Source: Streptomyces ochraceiscleroticus (lineage in GTDB: Bacteria > Actinomycetota > Actinomycetes > Streptomycetales > Streptomycetaceae). From it: 64,000 bases of DNA. Position numbers and translations under genes: made by a program. Position 1 is the first letter of the stretch. Each line of letters opens with the position of its first letter. Location of the stretch: NCBI RefSeq assembly GCF_000720485.1, contig NZ_JOAX01000001.1, positions 403,207-467,206 of the forward strand. The letters run 5' to 3'. Shown in pieces: positions 9,125-19,039 of this stretch. Under the pieces are notes generated by a model. That model was not told the DNA's origin, searched no databases, and saw only the letters and a program-made list of their open reading frames with translations.

Positions 9125-10603
9125 GTGGGCACACAGCAGATCCGGCGCTGGGAGTCCGGGGCGCTCGCGCATGCCGTGACGGACCCGTTCGGCCAGGGTC
9201 CGCTTCCTTGGCTGCGCGGCAGCGAGAACTACTTCGACTCCGGCAGGGTCGTCCCCTGGTACGTCGATCCGGTCCTCGCCCAAGGTGAGGCGACCGTCCC
9301 GCTGCCCCGCTCCTGCACGGGCCCCCGCACCGCCGATGACGTGCACCGCCAGATCAAGGGCTTCGCCGCGACCGGCGCGGTGGCCCCCGGCGAGGCCATC
9401 GACTTCCGGATCACCGTCGACCCGCCGCAGCCGTTCAGCATCGACGTCTACCGCATCGGCCATTACGCGGCGGCCGGCGCATCCAAGATCACCACCAGCC
9501 CCCGGCTCTCCGGCATCGTCCAGCCGCCCCCGCTCACCGCCGACCGCACGGTCTCCTGCCACCACTGGTGGCTCTCCTGGCGGCTGCAGATCCCCGCGTA
9601 CTGGAACGTCGGCGCGTACGTCGCCGTGCTGACCACCCAGGACGGCTACCGCAGCCACGTCCCCTTCACCGTCCGCGACGACCGCCCCGCCGACCTGCTC
9701 CTGCTGCTCCCGGACGTCACTTGGCAGGCGTACAACCTCTACCCCGAGGACGGCCGGACGGGCGCCAGCCTGTACCACGCGTGGGACGAGGAGGGCGCGC
9801 TGCTGGGCGAGGCGGACGCGGCCGTCACGCTCTCCTTCGACCGCCCGTTCGCGGGCGCGGGCCTGCCCCTGCACGTCGGCCACGCGTACGACTTCATCCG
9901 CTGGGCGGAACGGTACGGCTACGACCTCGCCTACGCCGACGCGCGCGACCTGCACGCGGGGCGGGTCGACCCGACGCGCTACCGCGGCCTGGTCTTCCCC
10001 GGGCACGACGAGTACTGGTCGGTCCCCATGCGCCGGGCGGCCGAGCGTGCCCGCGACACCGGCACGTCCCTGGTCTTCCTCTCCGCCAACACCATGTACT
10101 GGCAGGTCGAGCTGTCCCCGTCTCCCTCGGGGCCGGACTCCCTGCTGACCTGCCGCAAGCGCCAGGGGCCCGGACGCCCGGCGCTCTGGCGCGAGCTGGG
10201 CCACCCAGAGCAGCAGCTCATGGGCATCCAGTACGCGGGCCGGGTGCCCGAGCCCGCGCCGCTGGTCGTCCGCAACGGCGATCACTGGCTGTGGGAGGCC
10301 ACCGGCGCGCACGAAGGGGACGAGCTGGCCGGGCTGGTCGCCGGGGAGGCCGACCGGTACTTCCCGCGCACGAGCCTGCCCGAGCACGTCAGCCGGGTGC
10401 TGCTGGCCCACTCCCCGTACCGCGACGGGGACGGCGTCCGGCGGCACCAGGAGACGTCCCTGTACCGGGCTCCCAGCGGCGCCCTGGTCTTCGCCTCCGG
10501 CACCTTCGCCTGGTCGCCCGCGCTGGACCGGCCGGGCCATATCGACGAGAGAATCCAGCGGGCCACCGCCAATCTTCTCGACCGCATCTGCAAACGCGAC
10601 TGA
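9125..10603 (+). CDS. N,N-dimethylformamidase large-subunit-like protein
   Basis: The 492-residue protein starts at GTG 9125 with AGGGGAG about 8 bases upstream. An N-terminal beta-sandwich-like part contains [26 protein letters not shown] (about residues 90-115). It is followed by [52 protein letters not shown] and [13 protein letters not shown]. This set is characteristic of the DMFase beta-subunit C-terminal-like family. True DMFase also needs a small alpha subunit, which is not seen here. It is therefore a family member of unknown substrate, perhaps an amidohydrolase or a non-catalytic glutamine-amidotransferase-like protein. No signal peptide is seen. The gene lies between purD and purC in a conserved order, but a purine role is not established. 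Confidence 0.8.
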   Translation: MGTQQIRRWESGALAHAVTDPFGQGPLPWLRGSENYFDSGRVVPWYVDPVLAQGEATVPLPRSCTGPRTADDVHRQIKGFAATGAVAPGEAIDFRITVDPPQPFSIDVYRIGHYAAAGASKITTSPRLSGIVQPPPLTADRTVSCHHWWLSWRLQIPAYWNVGAYVAVLTTQDGYRSHVPFTVRDDRPADLLLLLPDVTWQAYNLYPEDGRTGASLYHAWDEEGALLGEADAAVTLSFDRPFAGAGLPLHVGHAYDFIRWAERYGYDLAYADARDLHAGRVDPTRYRGLVFPGHDEYWSVPMRRAAERARDTGTSLVFLSANTMYWQVELSPSPSGPDSLLTCRKRQGPGRPALWRELGHPEQQLMGIQYAGRVPEPAPLVVRNGDHWLWEATGAHEGDELAGLVAGEADRYFPRTSLPEHVSRVLLAHSPYRDGDGVRRHQETSLYRAPSGALVFASGTFAWSPALDRPGHIDERIQRATANLLDRICKRD

Positions 10604-10799
10604 GCTCCGGGGCGCGCCGCGCACCGTACGCCGCATGCCCGCGCCCGCCGCTGAGACGCCACCGCTGAGACGGGGGACGGAGGCGGCGGAGGGCGTGCGG
10701 CGCCTGCCGTGCGCCGCGTCGGCCCACCCTGAAGCGCTGCCGGGCGCCCGCATGCGCGAGAATCGGAACGACTCCTGGATCAACCTACGCGGAGGCAGC

Positions 10800-11714
10800 G
10801 TGTCCGGATTCGTTGAAAAGCCCGAACCCGTGGAGGTGCCGGGCCTGGTCCATCTCCACACCGGCAAGGTGCGCGACCTCTACGAGAACACCGACGGCGA
10901 CCTGATCATGGTCGCCAGCGACCGCACTTCCGCGTACGACTGGGTGCTGCCCACCGAGATCCCCGACAAGGGCCGGGTCCTCACCCAGCTCTCGCTGTGG
11001 TGGTTCGACCAGCTCGCCGACCTGGCGCCCAACCACGTGCTCTCCACGGAGGTCCCGGCCGGCGCCCCCGCCGACTGGGCGGGCCGCACCCTGGTCTGCA
11101 AGTCCCTCCAGATGGTCCCGGTCGAGTGCGTGGCCCGCGGCTACCTCACCGGCTCGGGCCTGAAGGAGTACGAGGAGACCCGTACGGTCTGCGGCCTCGC
11201 GCTCCCCGAGGGCCTGGAGGACGGCTCCGAGCTGCCCGCACCGATCTTCACCCCGGCCACCAAGGCCGAGGTCGGCGAGCACGACGAGAACGTCTCGTAC
11301 GAAGAGGTCGCCCGCCAGACCGGCGCGGAGACCGCGGCGCAGCTGCGCCAGGCGACCCTCGCGGTGTACAGCCGTGCCCGGGACATCGCCCGCGAGCGCG
11401 GGATCATCCTGGCGGACACCAAGTTCGAGTTCGGCTACGCGACGGACGAGGACGGCACGCGGACGCTGACCCTCGCCGACGAGGTGCTGACGCCGGACTC
11501 CTCGCGCTTCTGGCCTGCCGACCAGTGGCAGCCGGGCCGCGCCCAGCCGTCCTTCGACAAGCAGTTCGTCCGGGACTGGCTGACCTCGCCGGCCTCCGGC
11601 TGGGACCGCACGAGCGAGCAGCCGCCGCCCCCGCTGCCGGCGGAGATCGTGGAGCAGACCCGCGCGAAGTACATCGAGGCGTACGAGCGGCTCACCGGCC
11701 ACAAGTGGTCCTGA
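10800..11714 (+). CDS. purC: SAICAR synthase
   Basis: PurC condenses CAIR with aspartate using ATP to make SAICAR, in IMP synthesis. The 304-residue protein shows the family features [10 protein letters not shown] (residue 20), [14 protein letters not shown] (40), [17 protein letters not shown] (105), [11 protein letters not shown] (about 200) and [15 protein letters not shown] (about 225). The GTG at 10800 begins the conserved [10 protein letters not shown] terminus. GGAGG (10791-10795) is unusually close, 4 bases away. A strong hairpin terminator follows. Confidence 0.97.
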   Translation: MSGFVEKPEPVEVPGLVHLHTGKVRDLYENTDGDLIMVASDRTSAYDWVLPTEIPDKGRVLTQLSLWWFDQLADLAPNHVLSTEVPAGAPADWAGRTLVCKSLQMVPVECVARGYLTGSGLKEYEETRTVCGLALPEGLEDGSELPAPIFTPATKAEVGEHDENVSYEEVARQTGAETAAQLRQATLAVYSRARDIARERGIILADTKFEFGYATDEDGTRTLTLADEVLTPDSSRFWPADQWQPGRAQPSFDKQFVRDWLTSPASGWDRTSEQPPPPLPAEIVEQTRAKYIEAYERLTGHKWS

Positions 11715-11732
11715 GCGGTAAGCCCGCACACG

Positions 11733-11767
11733 AGAAAGGCCCCGGTCGTGATGACCGGGGCCTTTCT
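11733..11767. terminator. Bidirectional terminator between purC and tRNA-Gly
   Basis: A perfect 15-bp stem (11733-11747 / 11753-11767, AGAAAGGCCCCGGTC arm) has loop GTGAT. It lies between purC (+) and the 3' end of a minus-strand tRNA and can end both transcripts. Confidence 0.85.
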
Positions 11768-11773
11768 CTATGG

Positions 11774-11846
11774 AGCGGACGACGAGGCTCGAACTCGCGA
11801 CCTCAACCTTGGCAAGGTTGCGCTCTACCAACTGAGCTACGTCCGC
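11774..11846 (-). tRNA. tRNA-Gly (GCC anticodon)
   Basis: The reverse complement folds as a full cloverleaf. The acceptor is GCGGACG paired with CGTCCGC, the D-loop contains GG, the anticodon loop is TTGCCAA and the T-loop is GTTCGAG. The discriminator is U and CCA is not encoded. It is identical to the copy at 12066-12138. Confidence 0.96.
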
Positions 11847-12025
11847 CTGTCCGGCGCCGAAGCGCGCGGTGCGGGAACCACTATAGCCAACCGTGAGGGG
11901 TGCTCGTGCCGTCCGGCGGACGACGGGGGCGGAATGTGGTCACGGACACAGATCAATTTCCCCGTACGTTCCCGATGCCTTCCTGGACCGGGAGCTGGGC
12001 CGGGAAGATCACACACGGAAAAAGC

Positions 12026-12058
12026 AGAAGGCCCCGGTCGCGATGACCGGGGCCTTCT
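12026..12058 (-). terminator. Terminator of the second tRNA-Gly
   Basis: The 14-bp stem AGAAGGCCCCGGTC / GACCGGGGCCTTCT lies just past the tRNA 3' end on the minus strand and is followed by TGCTTTTT. It is nearly the same as the one at 11733-11767, so the tRNA and its terminator look duplicated as a unit. Confidence 0.85.
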
Positions 12059-12065
12059 TTCTCTG

Positions 12066-12138
12066 AGCGGACGACGAGGCTCGAACTCGCGACCTCAACC
12101 TTGGCAAGGTTGCGCTCTACCAACTGAGCTACGTCCGC
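12066..12138 (-). tRNA. tRNA-Gly (GCC anticodon), second copy
   Basis: Same cloverleaf and sequence as 11774-11846, including the loop TTGCCAA and canonical D- and T-loops. The offset between copies is 292 bases. Confidence 0.96.
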
Positions 12139-12213
12139 ATGCATCCGTCCGGCTTTCACCGAGCGGCGCGACAGCTACTCTACCTGATCCGGAGGACCGG
12201 TCGAGACTGTCAG

Positions 12214-12285
12214 AGCGGGTGACAGGGATCGCACACTGCGCCTCCCCCTTGGAAAGGGGGCGCTCTACTACTGAGCTACACCCGC
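12214..12285 (-). tRNA. tRNA-Gly (UCC anticodon) with atypical D- and T-arms
   Basis: On the minus strand the acceptor (GCGGGTG / CACCCGC), D-stem (GCTC / GAGC) and anticodon stem (CCCCC / GGGGG) are perfect, and the loop TTTCCAA gives anticodon UCC. The D-loop reads AGTAGTA, so G18 of the usual GG is A. The T-loop reads TGCGATC, so U55 (normally pseudouridine) is G. The T-stem CAGTG / CCTGT pairs poorly unless slipped by one base. It is either a specialised non-translational tRNA or a decaying gene. Confidence 0.8.
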
Positions 12286-12403
12286 GTGACTCCTCGGGGC
12301 CCGGCCTCTCGGCCTCGCCCCTCGGCGTGCTCCAGACTTTAGCTGATCAAGGGGGGTACAGCGCAAGTCCGCTGCCGGCAGGGGCTGCCGGCCGGCAGCG
12401 GGC

Positions 12404-12724
12404 TCAGCTGTTGGCGGCCTCGAACGCCTCGTAGACCTTCTTCGGGATGCGGCCCCGCGGGGGCACGTCCATGTGGTGCGAGCGGGCCCAGGCCCGTACG
12501 GCGGCGGGGTCTGCCGCGACCGGGGTGTGCCGGTATGCCTTGCCCGACCTCGCGCGCTTGCGGCCGGCCTCGACGTACGGAGCGAGCACCTCGCGCAGTT
12601 TCTTCGCATTGGCGGGATTGACGTCGATCTCGTACGTCTTCCCGTCCAATCCGAAGGCGACCGTCTCTGCGGCTTCTCCGCCGTCGATGTCATCGGAGAG
12701 CGTGACTACTACGCGCTGCGCCAC
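12404..12724 (-). CDS. lsrL: Lsr2-like nucleoid-associated protein (LsrL)
   Basis: The 106-residue protein starts at GTG 12724 with AAAGGA 9 bases upstream. It matches the Lsr2 plan. The N-terminal dimerisation domain (VVTLSDDIDGGEAAETVAFGLDGKTYEIDVN) contains beta strands and the segment NAKKLREVLAPYVEAGRK. After a linker comes the DNA-binding domain (AVRAWARSHHMDVPPRGRIPKKVYEAFEAA), with the AT-hook-like RGR that inserts in the minor groove of AT-rich DNA. Its likely role is xenogeneic silencing and nucleoid organisation. Its position next to purSQL corresponds to S. coelicolor LsrL, the second Lsr2 homologue of that species. The AT-rich gap upstream could be an autoregulatory target. Confidence 0.93.
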   Translation of the reverse strand: MAQRVVVTLSDDIDGGEAAETVAFGLDGKTYEIDVNPANAKKLREVLAPYVEAGRKRARSGKAYRHTPVAADPAAVRAWARSHHMDVPPRGRIPKKVYEAFEAANS

Positions 12725-13055
12725 GGATATCGGTCCTTTCGCGCGGCATCTCCGTGCTGACATGGGGAGATGCCACAGATCCGGATGTCTGGGATCAATG
12801 CTTTTTCATTTGTACAGCGATGAGCAATGCATTGTGAAGCCCAGTTAATTTCCTCAGCGTGTCATCGCGCAATCAGGACTGCCGATCTTTTCGAGGATTT
12901 TTCCCGGGTGTTCACAACCGCCGATACCTGAACGTGATCGGCCGAGTACAGATCTATGCGCGTAGATTTTTGAGCAAGGTACTGTGAAGGAACCGAGTCG
13001 GGGTCCGGGGTGTCCCCGGATAAACCCAGCCGCACCACACAAACCGGGAGTGCCA
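12725..13055. promoter_or_regulatory. Divergent promoter region lsrL / purS with inverted repeat
   Basis: This gap is clearly richer in A+T than its neighbours (for example 12798-12860 and 12945-12975). It contains the 16-bp imperfect palindrome ATCTATGCGCGTAGAT (12952-12967) followed by TTTT. It must hold the purSQL promoter and the lsrL promoter. I see no gene in it. Confidence 0.5.
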
Positions 13056-13297
13056 GTGGCACGCGTCGTAGTCGACGTCATGCTCAAGCCCGAGATCCTC
13101 GACCCGCAGGGACAGGCGGTGCAGCGTGCACTGCCGCGTCTGGGCTTCGAGGGCATCTCCGACGTACGTCAGGGCAAGCGTTTCGAACTTGAGGTGGAGG
13201 GCCCGGTCGACGAGCCCGCCCTCGCCCGCATCCGTGAGATGGCCGAGACCTTCCTCGCCAACACCGTCATCGAAGACTTCGTCGTGCGGGTCGACTC

Positions 13298-13301
<4 letters not shown>
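13056..13301 (+). CDS. purS: FGAM synthase subunit PurS
   Basis: PurS is the small scaffold subunit of the three-part FGAM synthase (PurS, PurQ, PurL) and bridges PurQ and PurL for ammonia channelling. The 81 residues ([22 protein letters not shown], ending FVVRVDS) are the usual length. GTG 13056 has GGGAG upstream; GTG 13050 is in frame but too near the same site. Its stop overlaps the purQ start by 4 bases (ATGA), so the two are translationally coupled. Confidence 0.95.
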
Positions 13302-13974
<673 letters not shown>

Positions 13975-13978
<4 letters not shown>

Positions 13979-16224
13979 CGCTGGACACGGTCAAGCACGC
14001 CGCCGGGACGCCCGACGTCGACCAGCCCTGGGCCGAACTGGGCCTGAAGAAGGAGGAGTACGAGCGGGTCCGCGAGATCCTCGGCCGCCGTCCCACCGGC
14101 GCCGAGCTCGCGATGTACTCCGTCATGTGGTCCGAGCACTGCTCCTACAAGAGCAGCAAGGTCCACCTCCGCCAGTTCGGCGAGAAGGCCCCGGAGACCG
14201 ACGCGCTGCTCGTCGGCATCGGCGAGAACGCCGGCGTCGTCGACGTGGGCAACGGTTACGCGGTCACCTTCAAGGTCGAGTCGCACAACCACCCCTCGTA
14301 CGTCGAGCCGTACCAGGGCGCCGCGACCGGTGTCGGCGGCATCGTCCGCGACATCATCGCGATGGGCGCCCGCCCGGTCGCCGTGGTCGACCCGCTGCGC
14401 ATGGGCGCGGCCGACCACCCCGACACCAAGCGCGTCCTCCCGGGCGTCGTCGCAGGCATCGGCGGCTACGGCAACTGCCTGGGCCTGCCCAACATCGGCG
14501 GCGAGGTCGTCTTCGACGCCTGTTACCAGGGCAACCCGCTGGTCAACGCCGGCGCCATCGGCGTCATGCGGCACGAGGACATCCACCTCGCCAAGGCGTC
14601 GGGCGCCGGCAACAAGGTCATCATGTACGGGGCCCGGACGGGCGGCGACGGCATCGGCGGCGCGTCGATCCTGGCCTCGGAGACCTTCGACGACAGCAAG
14701 CCGTCGAAGCGCCCCGCCGTCCAGGTCGGCGACCCCTTCCAGGAGAAGCTGCTCATCGAGTGCACCCTGGAGGCGTTCGCCGAGAAGCTGGTCGTCGGCA
14801 TCCAGGACCTGGGTGCCGCCGGCATCTCCTGCGCCACCAGCGAGCTGGCCTCGAACGGCTCCGGCGGTATGCGCGTCGAGCTCGACGACGTACCGCTGCG
14901 CGACTCCACGCTCTCGCCCGAGGAAATCCTCATGAGCGAGTCGCAGGAGCGCATGTGCGCGGTCGTCGAGCCGGAGAAGGTCGACCGCTTCCTGGAGATC
15001 TGCGAGAAGTGGGACGTCACGGCCACCGTCATCGGTGAGGTCACCGACGGCGACCGGCTGGAGATCTTCTGGCACGGCGAGAAGATCGTCGACGTCGACC
15101 CGCGCACGGTGGCCCACGAGGGCCCGGTGTACGAGCGTCCGTACGCCCGTCCCGAGTGGCAGGACACCCTGCAGGCCGACGACGCCGCCAAGCTGGCCCG
15201 TCCGGCCAACGGCGACGAGCTGCGCGAGCAGGTCCTCAAGCTGGTCTCCTCGCCGAACCAGGCGTCCAAGTCCTGGATCACCTCCCAGTACGACCACTTC
15301 GTGCAGGGCAACACGGTGCTGGCGAGCCCGGAGGACTCCGGGATGATCCGCATCGACCCCGAGACCGGGCTGGGCGTGGCGCTCGCCACTGACGGCAACG
15401 GCCGCTTCGCGAAGCTGGACCCGTACCACGGTGCGCAGCTCGCACTCGCCGAGTCGTACCGGAACGTGGCGGCCACCGGCGCCAAGCCGCTCGCCGTCTC
15501 GGACTGCCTGAACTTCGGTTCGCCCGAGGACCCGGCCGTCATGTGGCAGTTCGCCGAGGCCATCCGCGGTCTCGCGGACGGCTGCCAGCAGCTCGGTACG
15601 CCGGTCACCGGCGGCAACGTCTCGCTGTACAACCAGACGGGCGAGGCCGCCATCCACCCGACGCCGGTCGTCGCCGTCCTCGGCGTGATCGACGACGTGG
15701 CCCGCCGCACGCCGATCGCCTTCGCGGAAGAGGGCCAGCTCCTCTACCTGCTCGGCGACACCCGCGAGGAGCTCAGCGGCTCGGCCTGGGCGCAGGTCGT
15801 CCACGACCACCTGGGCGGCCTGCCGCCGCAGGTGGACCTGGAGCGCGAGCGGCTGCTCGCCGAGATCCTGATCTCCGCCTCCCGCGACGGCATGATCGAC
15901 GCGGCGCACGACCTGTCCGACGGCGGACTGGTCCAGGCGCTGGTGGAGTCCTGCCTCAAGGGCGGCAAGGGCGCCCGGGTCGTCATCCCCGACGGCCAGG
16001 ACCCCTTCGTCACGCTGTTCTCCGAGTCCGCGGGCCGCGCGGTCGTCTCGGTGCCGCGCAGCGAGGAGCTCCGCTTCACCGACATGTGCGGTGCGCGTGG
16101 CCTCCCGGTGACCCGCATCGGCGTCGTCGACGGTGATGTCCTGGACGTCCAGGGGCAGTTCAGCATCCCGCTGAGCGAGCTGCGCACGGCGCACGAGGAG
16201 ACGATCCCGGGCATCTTCGGCTGA
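13975..16224 (+). CDS. purL: FGAM synthase subunit PurL (small type)
   Basis: PurL converts FGAR, ATP and ammonia into FGAM. At 749 residues this is the small form, which lacks the fused glutaminase of enterobacterial PurL and therefore needs PurS and PurQ, both encoded just upstream. Motifs seen are [12 protein letters not shown] (about residue 50), [26 protein letters not shown] (about residue 101), [12 protein letters not shown] (about residue 220) and, in the second half, [11 protein letters not shown]. It is the last gene of the operon, since a long hairpin terminator begins 15 bases after the stop. Confidence 0.97.
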
Positions 16225-16238
16225 TCGTTTCCCGCGTC

Positions 16239-16285
16239 ACGGGCGGTGTCCCCGCCGGAGAAATCCGGTGGGGGACACCGCCCGT
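16239..16285 (+). terminator. Terminator after purL
   Basis: A 15-bp stem (ACGGGCGGTGTCCCC and its complement) is extended by an inner CCGGA-GAAA-TCCGG stem-loop. The overall span is 47 bases, making a very stable hairpin. Confidence 0.85.
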
Positions 16286-16291
16286 TGCCAT

Positions 16292-16297
16292 TAGGCT
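16292..16297 (+). promoter_or_regulatory. -10 hexamer for a leaderless transcript
   Basis: TAGGCT lies 7 bases before the ATG at 16305 and no ribosome binding site intervenes. This is the usual spacing for a leaderless actinobacterial mRNA. Confidence 0.5.
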
Positions 16298-16304
16298 CGC
16301 GCTC

Positions 16305-17096
16305 ATGCCACCGGCCAAGAAGCGTCCCCGTAAGTACGACCCCGCCAGGACCCGGGCCGCGGTGACCGCCCAGTTCGCCCACGTACGTGAGGCCGTAGGG
16401 GCCTTTGGCCCCGAGGAGTTCGCGCGGCCGACGCGGCTGGGGGAGTGGACCGTACGGGAACTCGTCGTGCACCTCTCCATGGCGCTGGAGCACGTCGCGG
16501 ACAACCTGGAGCGGCCCGCGCCGGCGCGGCAGGAGAGGACGCTCGCCGAGTGGGCGTTCACCACGGCGCCGCACGCCGACAAGATCGACGAGTATGTGCG
16601 GGAGACGGCGGCCGCGCAGGACCCGGTCGCGCTGCTGGACCGGGCCCACGAGCGGTACACCACCCTGGTGTCCGGCGCCGCCGACGACCGGCTGCTGCCG
16701 CTCAGGACCGGCGCGATGCGGCTGGACGAGGTCCTGGTGACCCGCTGCGTCGAGCTGGTCGTGCACACCGACGACCTGGCCGCGGCGACCGGTACGGAGA
16801 TCCCGTTCGACCGGCAGGCGCTGGCCGCCGCGACCCGGCTGCTCGCCGACGCGCTGGCGGAGAAGGCACCGGGCGGCTCCGTGGAGGTACGCGTGCCGCC
16901 CTTCGCCGTCGTGCAGTGCGTGGCGGGGCCGCGGCACACCCGCGGCACCCCGCCGAATGTCGTGGAGACCGACCCGCTGACCTGGCTGCGGCTGGCCACC
17001 GGCCGTACGCGGTGGGCGGCGGCGCTGGAGGACGCGGGGGTCATGGCAAGTGGCGAACGGGCCGATCTCGGGGAGTACCTGCCGGTACTCTCCTGA
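16305..17096 (+). CDS. Maleylpyruvate isomerase-family, mycothiol-dependent enzyme-like protein
   Basis: The 263-residue protein has an N-terminal DinB/MDMPI-like helical bundle. LGEWTVRELVVHLSMALEHVADNL (about residues 45-68) and VTRCVELVVHTDDLAAATG (about residues 145-163) carry the spaced histidines that normally bind a divalent metal. The C-terminal third (VEVRVPPFAVVQCVAGPRHTRGTPPNVVETDPLTWLRLATG) resembles the sterol-carrier-like domain that often follows. Members use mycothiol or act in thiol transfer, and the substrate here is unknown. It lies between the purL terminator and the purF promoter, and appears to be a single-gene leaderless unit. It is probably cytosolic. Confidence 0.85.
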   Translation: MPPAKKRPRKYDPARTRAAVTAQFAHVREAVGAFGPEEFARPTRLGEWTVRELVVHLSMALEHVADNLERPAPARQERTLAEWAFTTAPHADKIDEYVRETAAAQDPVALLDRAHERYTTLVSGAADDRLLPLRTGAMRLDEVLVTRCVELVVHTDDLAAATGTEIPFDRQALAAATRLLADALAEKAPGGSVEVRVPPFAVVQCVAGPRHTRGTPPNVVETDPLTWLRLATGRTRWAAALEDAGVMASGERADLGEYLPVLS

Positions 17097-17436
17097 GAGT
17101 CCGACGTTTGCCGGCGGTCCGCATTTGCTGAAGGGAAACGCGTGGCGTACGAGCCACGGATTCGACGCCCAAAGCCCCCCCAAAGGGGGACCGGTCGCGC
17201 GCCCGGTCCGCCAATGGCGCAGAAGTGACGCTTCTCACCCGATGTGAGCTGCGGATAAGCAGGCGGTGATCGTCCCGGCCGCCGCGGCGTGCGCCGCCGA
17301 GCCCGACATGACCGCGCCGCACCAGGAGCTATGGGGTCTGCGCGGTCTCGAATTCGAGCGCTGGCCGTGTGTTCACGTCAAGCACATCGGCCAGGTTCCC
17401 GGCCATCCCCGGTTCGGATGAATCCCGTACCTGCCC
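17097..17436. other. Intergenic region upstream of purF
   Basis: No convincing gene is present. It holds small hairpins (for example AAGTGACGCTT around 17223-17235 and a C7/G5 run around 17175-17190). A 37-codon open frame (17308-17421) is also present, but lacks a ribosome binding site. Confidence 0.4.
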
Positions 17437-17449
17437 TAGACTCATTGAT
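17437..17449 (+). promoter_or_regulatory. purF -10 region, probable leaderless start
   Basis: TAGACT (17437-17442) is an excellent -10 and sits 7 bases before the purF GTG. No Shine-Dalgarno sequence is present, so the transcript probably starts at or next to the start codon. Confidence 0.6.
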
Positions 17450-19006
17450 GTGCGTGGTGACGGACGACTCAACCACGACCTGCTCCCTGGTGAGAAGGGT
17501 CCCCAGGACGCCTGCGGCGTCTTTGGTGTCTGGGCCCCGGGAGAAGAGGTCGCCAAACTCACTTATTTCGGGCTGTACGCGCTGCAGCACCGCGGGCAGG
17601 AGTCTGCGGGCATCGCAGTGAGCAACGGCTCACAGATCCTGGTCTTCAAGGACATGGGGCTCGTTTCCCAGGTCTTCGACGAGACCTCCCTGGGCTCTCT
17701 CCAGGGCCACATCGCCGTGGGCCATGCCCGCTACTCCACCACCGGTGCGTCCGTGTGGGAGAACGCCCAGCCGACCTTCCGTGCCACCGCGCACGGCTCG
17801 ATCGCGCTGGGTCACAACGGCAATCTGGTGAACACCGCCGAGCTGGCCGAGCTGGTCGCCGAGCTGCCCCGTGAGGGCGGCCGGGCGACGCAGGTCGCGG
17901 CCACCAACGACACCGACCTGGTGACGGCGCTGCTGGCCGGCCAGGTCGACGAGGACGGCAAGCCGCTGACCGTCGAGGAGGCCGCGCCGCGCGTCCTCCC
18001 GAAGGTCAAGGGCGCCTTCTCGCTGTGCTTCATGGACGAGCACACCCTGTACGCCGCCCGTGACCCGCAGGGCATCCGCCCGCTGGTCCTCGGCCGCCTG
18101 GAGCGCGGCTGGGTGGTCGCCTCCGAGACCGCGGCGCTGGACATCTGCGGCGCCAGCTTCATCCGGGAGATCGAGCCCGGTGAGATGGTCGCCATCGACG
18201 AGGACGGCCTGCGCGCGACCCGCTTCGCCGAGGCCCGCCCCAAGGGCTGCGTCTTCGAGTACGTCTACCTCGCCCGTCCCGACACGGACATCGCGGGCCG
18301 GAACGTGTACCTCTCCCGTGTGGAGATGGGCCGCAAGCTGGCCGCCGAGGCGCCCGCCGACGCCGATCTGGTCATAGCGACGCCGGAGTCCGGCACGCCG
18401 GCAGCGGTGGGCTACGCCGAGGCCAGCGGTATCCCGTTCGGCACCGGCCTGGTCAAGAACTCCTACGTCGGCCGGACCTTCATCCAGCCCTCGCAGACGA
18501 TCCGCCAGCTCGGTATCCGCCTGAAGCTCAATCCGCTCAAGGAAGTCATCCGCGGCAAGCGCCTGGTGGTCGTCGACGACTCGATCGTCCGCGGCAACAC
18601 CCAGCGCGCGCTGGTACGGATGCTCCGCGAGGCCGGCGCCGCCGAGGTCCACGTCCGGATCTCCTCCCCGCCGATCAAGTGGCCGTGCTTCTTCGGCATC
18701 GACTTCGCCACCCGCGCCGAGCTGATCGCCAACGGTCTCTCGGTCGAGGAGATCGGCAAGTCCCTGGGTGCCGATTCGCTCTCGTACATCTCCATCGACG
18801 CCATGGTCGAGGCGACCACGATCGCCAAGCCGAACCTGTGCCGCGCCTGCTTCGACGGCGAGTACCCGATGGATCTGCCCGACCCGGAGCTGCTCGGCAA
18901 GCACCTGCTGGAGTCGGAGACCGAGGGCCGGACGTCGTCCGACGTGGACGGTGTGCAGACGCTCACCGCCGGGGTCGGCGGCGCCGACGCGCTGCGTCGC
19001 CCGTAG
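17450..19006 (+). CDS. purF: Amidophosphoribosyltransferase
   Basis: PurF makes 5-phosphoribosylamine from PRPP and glutamine, the first committed and feedback-regulated step of purine synthesis. The 518-residue protein starts MRGDGRLNHD. Cys22 in QDACGVFG is the N-terminal nucleophile exposed after removal of a 21-residue propeptide. The PRPP loop is RLVVVDDSIVRGNT. Four cysteines match the 4Fe-4S-type (Bacillus-like) enzyme: one in KGCVFEYVYLARPD, one in KWPCFFGID, and two in LCRACFDGEYPM. The enzyme is thus expected to be oxygen-sensitive and processed. It is followed 33 bases later by purM, probably in one operon. Confidence 0.97.
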   Translation: MRGDGRLNHDLLPGEKGPQDACGVFGVWAPGEEVAKLTYFGLYALQHRGQESAGIAVSNGSQILVFKDMGLVSQVFDETSLGSLQGHIAVGHARYSTTGASVWENAQPTFRATAHGSIALGHNGNLVNTAELAELVAELPREGGRATQVAATNDTDLVTALLAGQVDEDGKPLTVEEAAPRVLPKVKGAFSLCFMDEHTLYAARDPQGIRPLVLGRLERGWVVASETAALDICGASFIREIEPGEMVAIDEDGLRATRFAEARPKGCVFEYVYLARPDTDIAGRNVYLSRVEMGRKLAAEAPADADLVIATPESGTPAAVGYAEASGIPFGTGLVKNSYVGRTFIQPSQTIRQLGIRLKLNPLKEVIRGKRLVVVDDSIVRGNTQRALVRMLREAGAAEVHVRISSPPIKWPCFFGIDFATRAELIANGLSVEEIGKSLGADSLSYISIDAMVEATTIAKPNLCRACFDGEYPMDLPDPELLGKHLLESETEGRTSSDVDGVQTLTAGVGGADALRRP

Positions 19007-19039
19007 AACCCCTGCAAGACGACACGAAAGCTCTCAGCC

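Noticed and set aside
17308..17421. 37-codon frame upstream of purF as a leader peptide
   Set aside because: No ribosome site, ends before the purF promoter and so would not be on the purF transcript.
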